From Candidatus Peregrinibacteria bacterium (lineage in GTDB: Bacteria > Patescibacteriota > Gracilibacteria > Peribacterales > Peribacteraceae), in NCBI GenBank assembly GCA_018662075.1, contig JABJGX010000054.1, positions 1 to 6,360 on the forward strand: DNA of 6,360 nt, written 5' to 3'. This document shows, piece after piece, positions 6,301 to 6,360 of this stretch (position 1 is the first letter of the stretch; each line of letters begins with the position of its first letter). A program made the translations under genes and the position numbers. The notes under the pieces were generated by a model that searched no databases, had not been told where the DNA came from, and saw only the letters and a program-made list of their open reading frames with translations.

Positions 6301-6360
6301 ATGTCTGTTTCTGACCACAAGATTCGGTTTGCAAAAAAATTACGAAAGAACATGACTGAA
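6301..6360 (+). CDS. Start of a gene, probable DUF559 (Vsr-like endonuclease-fold) protein, cut by window edge
   Basis: Twenty codons are open to the right edge, reading MSVSDHKIRFAKKLRKNMTE. The stretch FAKKLRKNMTE resembles the N-terminus of DUF559 proteins, which typically begin with a basic 'LR+NMT-AE' segment before the endonuclease-like fold. These are small proteins (about 110-130 residues, from memory) whose fold is related to very-short-patch-repair endonucleases; their role is not established. An in-frame TGA at 6292-6294 makes 6301 the first possible start. The other nearby ATGs, at 6283 and 6291, run into stops within a few codons. There is no Shine-Dalgarno. The assignment rests on about eleven residues, so it is tentative; the catalytic part lies outside the window. 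Confidence 0.5.
   Translation, partial: MSVSDHKIRFAKKLRKNMTE

Noticed and set aside
5856..6353. 165-codon open frame on the reverse strand across the end of the C39-like gene and the palindrome
   Set aside because: It lies antisense to a clear protein family member, and its low-complexity part (LPSPGWAGGVG-like) is just the translated G-rich palindrome. It matches no family.
1..6360. CRISPR array, tRNA, rRNA or insertion sequence
   Set aside because: No regularly spaced repeats, no tRNA-like or rRNA sequence, and no transposase or terminal repeats were seen; nearly all of the window is covered by recognised genes.

Overview
The window carries five protein-coding genes, four of them complete, plus the first 20 codons of a sixth. 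It looks like a chromosomal segment of a bacterium with compact, tightly packed genes and moderate GC content. The last five items, read left to right, are a Ca2+-type P-type ATPase, a decarboxylating 6-phosphogluconate dehydrogenase, a short-form transaldolase, a lipoprotein-like C39-family protein with a Cys-Glu-Glu active-site motif, and a DUF559-like start. Together with poor Shine-Dalgarno sites, this is most reminiscent to me of the Patescibacteria/CPR (Parcubacteria-like). That placement is inference from family flavour and could be wrong. The standard code fits: long frames are open with TGA read as stop.

Minus-strand block (about 1-5390). Read in the direction of transcription, the order is transaldolase (tal), 6-phosphogluconate dehydrogenase (gnd), a P2-type cation-pumping ATPase, and a membrane fatty acyl desaturase that runs off the left edge. 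The gaps are only 18, 21 and 12 bp and contain no terminator, so the four genes look like one operon. A good -10 box with a weak -35 box sits just upstream of tal. The first two genes belong to the pentose phosphate pathway. gnd yields NADPH and ribulose-5-phosphate, and tal recycles sugar phosphates. The last two act in the membrane: ion transport, and O2-dependent insertion of a double bond into acyl chains. NADPH from gnd could supply reductant for the desaturase, but that link is inferred.

Plus-strand block (5478-6360). An 87-bp divergent region separates tal from a predicted surface lipoprotein with a C39-like cysteine peptidase domain. After its stop comes a roughly 100-bp non-coding stretch with a strongly C-rich strand and a perfect 10-bp inverted repeat. 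Directly behind the repeat is an extended -10 promoter, then the start of a gene whose first residues resemble DUF559 (Vsr-like endonuclease-fold) proteins. This palindrome plus putative nuclease gene is the most interesting part of the window. Other points of note are a transaldolase with mixed transaldolase and fructose-6-phosphate-aldolase active-site residues, an ATPase with ligands for two Ca2+ sites, the lack of Shine-Dalgarno sequences at essentially all starts, and TAG as the stop of all four complete genes.
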